DNA of 6,423 nucleotides from JAYXXU01 sp037969155 (lineage in GTDB: Bacteria > Pseudomonadota > Gammaproteobacteria > Pseudomonadales > Moraxellaceae), in contig JBBKWW010000190.1 of NCBI GenBank assembly GCA_037969155.1, forward strand, positions 1-6,423, read 5' to 3'. This document shows positions 5,030 through 6,423 of the stretch, one piece after another. Positions within the stretch are counted from its first letter, which is position 1, and each line of letters starts with the position of its first letter. Both the position numbers and the translations under genes were made by a program. The notes under the pieces were generated by a model. That model saw only the letters and a list, made by a program, of their open reading frames with translations, was not told the DNA's origin and made no database searches.

Positions 5030-6421
5030 TCAGTGATGCTGCTGAGGGTTTTTGTCTAGCTGAGGGGTTAAGTCAATGCGTTGTTGTAGCCAGTGTAAGC
5101 GCCACGCCAACAGCACTGCCGCCAGACCTAAACCCAGCACCAAACCCGCCCACAGCCCCGCCGCGCCATAATGCAGGACTCGCGACCAATATATCCCTAG
5201 CGGCAATGCCACGCCCCAATAACAAAACAGGGTGATCCACATGGTGGCCTGTGTGTCTTGCATGCCGCGTAACATGCCTGCCGACGTGACTTGCCATGCA
5301 TCCACCAACTGATAGGCCAAGGCAAACAGCAACAAATACATCGCCACAGCCTGCACATCAAGGTCACTGCTGTAAGCACGAGCCATGTCTGCACGAAATA
5401 CTGCAATCAACAGCATGGTGCCGCAGGCCAACACGGTACTGCTCACAAAGCCCAAGCGTCTGACCACGTGTAGGGTCGGCCAGTTTTGTTCGCCGTATAG
5501 TTGGCCAATCCGAATGGTCAGCGCCATCGCCAAGGCCAGTGGAATCATAAACAGTTGCGAGGTGACCGAGAGTGCGATTTGGTGGGCGGCGACTACCGTT
5601 TCACCCAAGGGACTTAAAATCACTGCGGCCAGACTAAATAAACTGACCTCAAAAAAAATCGCAATGCCAATCGGTACACCAAGCGTGAGAATTTTGCTGA
5701 TCATCTGGCGGTCAGGGCGCTCAAACTGGTTAAATAGCCGAATGTCCTGATAGTGCTTAGCAAAGGCCAAATGCAACACCAGTAATCCAGTCATGCTCCA
5801 CATGAGAATCGCCGTCGCATAACCGCAGCCGGGACCACCCATCGCTGGAATGATGCCGTAGCCGAAAATAAAGGCGTAATTGAGCGGGATATTCAACGCT
5901 AAACCGAGCAAGCTGATCACGGTCACCGCCCGTGGATGTCCCAAGGCTTCGCTGTAACAACGCAGCGTGCCGTACAGCGCCATCGCGGGCAAACCGTATG
6001 ACACCCCATGCAGATACGTGATGATCATGCTTTGCAGATGATCGGGAACGCCCAGTGGATCAAACAACAGCGGCGATAGGCGCAATAGGCCAAAGCCCAA
6101 TATCCCTAAACCCAGCGCAACCCATAATGATTGGCGGGTAATGTGCGGAACCTGCGGGCGTCGATCTGCACCGACTGCCTCCGCCACCAGTGGCGTGGTG
6201 GCCATCAAGATCCCACTGATCAACAATACAATCGGGAACCATAAGCCTGTACCGACCGCGACTGCGGCCAGATCGGCAGGCGACACACGGCCAGCCATGA
6301 TGGTATCAATTAAGCCATAACCCGCCTGCGCCACTTGGGTCAGTAGAATCGGTAACGTCAACTTCAGCAGGGTGATGAGTTCGACTTTGATGTCCGTTGT
6401 GCTGTGTTGCGGTGCATTCAC
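5030..6421 (-). CDS. MATE-family multidrug efflux transporter (NorM-like)
   Basis: The gene encodes a 463-residue inner-membrane protein made almost wholly of hydrophobic helices, matching the 12-helix, two-lobe MATE architecture and the usual 450-480 residue length. Such proteins export cationic drugs and metabolites in exchange for Na+ or H+. Landmarks are GLIDTIMAG in helix 1 (Asp39), LNIPLNYAFIFG (177-188), a central loop near 225-240 between the lobes, FFEVS in helix 7 (Glu258), and YQLVDAWQVTSAGMLRGMQDT in helix 10 (Asp374). Asp39, Glu258 and Asp374 correspond in position to the acidic residues used for cation coupling in Vibrio NorM, which suggests a NorM-type mechanism. The substrate is unknown. 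GTG 6421 gives MNAPQHS and a sensible N-terminus. It lies two bases from the window end, so its ribosome binding site and any further upstream start are not visible. The hydrophilic tail ends in QQHH. Confidence 0.92.
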   Translation of the reverse strand: MNAPQHSTTDIKVELITLLKLTLPILLTQVAQAGYGLIDTIMAGRVSPADLAAVAVGTGLWFPIVLLISGILMATTPLVAEAVGADRRPQVPHITRQSLWVALGLGILGFGLLRLSPLLFDPLGVPDHLQSMIITYLHGVSYGLPAMALYGTLRCYSEALGHPRAVTVISLLGLALNIPLNYAFIFGYGIIPAMGGPGCGYATAILMWSMTGLLVLHLAFAKHYQDIRLFNQFERPDRQMISKILTLGVPIGIAIFFEVSLFSLAAVILSPLGETVVAAHQIALSVTSQLFMIPLALAMALTIRIGQLYGEQNWPTLHVVRRLGFVSSTVLACGTMLLIAVFRADMARAYSSDLDVQAVAMYLLLFALAYQLVDAWQVTSAGMLRGMQDTQATMWITLFCYWGVALPLGIYWSRVLHYGAAGLWAGLVLGLGLAAVLLAWRLHWLQQRIDLTPQLDKNPQQHH

Positions 6422-6423
6422 GG

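Noticed and set aside
5385..5750. 121-codon + strand frame
   Set aside because: It is antisense to the conserved MATE helices, has no recognisable motif and no ribosome binding site that stands out.
1..6423. CRISPR, tRNA, rRNA, transposase or phage content
   Set aside because: No spaced direct repeats, cloverleaf-like segments, terminal repeats or related coding motifs were seen on either strand.

Overview
The window looks like an ordinary chromosomal stretch of a mid-GC (about half G+C) Gammaproteobacterium. The HI0933/TIGR03862-type flavoprotein tail, the HopJ-family protein and the choice-of-anchor I lipoprotein together suggest Pseudomonadales, possibly a Moraxellaceae relative. That placement is inferred from protein flavour only. 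There are no RNA genes, CRISPR arrays, insertion sequences or phage genes. Six protein genes fill the window, and no gap exceeds about 150 bp.

Layout. The + strand enters with the 3' end of a flavoprotein gene (1-240). It converges on a HopJ-family gene on the - strand (355-732). A 149-bp divergent region separates hopJ from a short-chain dehydrogenase on the + strand (882-1652). The dehydrogenase converges, across a symmetric hairpin terminator (1682-1709), on a three-gene run on the - strand. In transcription order that run is a MATE exporter (5030-6421, start at the window edge), an AarF/ABC1/UbiB-type kinase-like protein (3638-4936), and a secreted beta-propeller lipoprotein of the choice-of-anchor I family (1733-3528).

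The lipoprotein gene holds most of the interest. As given it is split over three reading frames plus a fourth short piece carrying the start of its signal peptide. Three one-base indels, each in a run of identical bases, restore one continuous 598-residue protein with a lipobox, a good ribosome binding site and no stop codons. Its neighbours are intact. The gene is therefore either a very young pseudogene or a victim of consensus errors in homopolymers. In its 109-bp upstream gap there are four heptamers related to the PhoB half-site, spaced exactly 11 bp apart. This suggests a promoter of its own under phosphate-starvation control, and some relatives of this family are annotated as alkaline phosphatases.

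The other genes do not form an obvious pathway together. I found no convincing new multi-gene system here.
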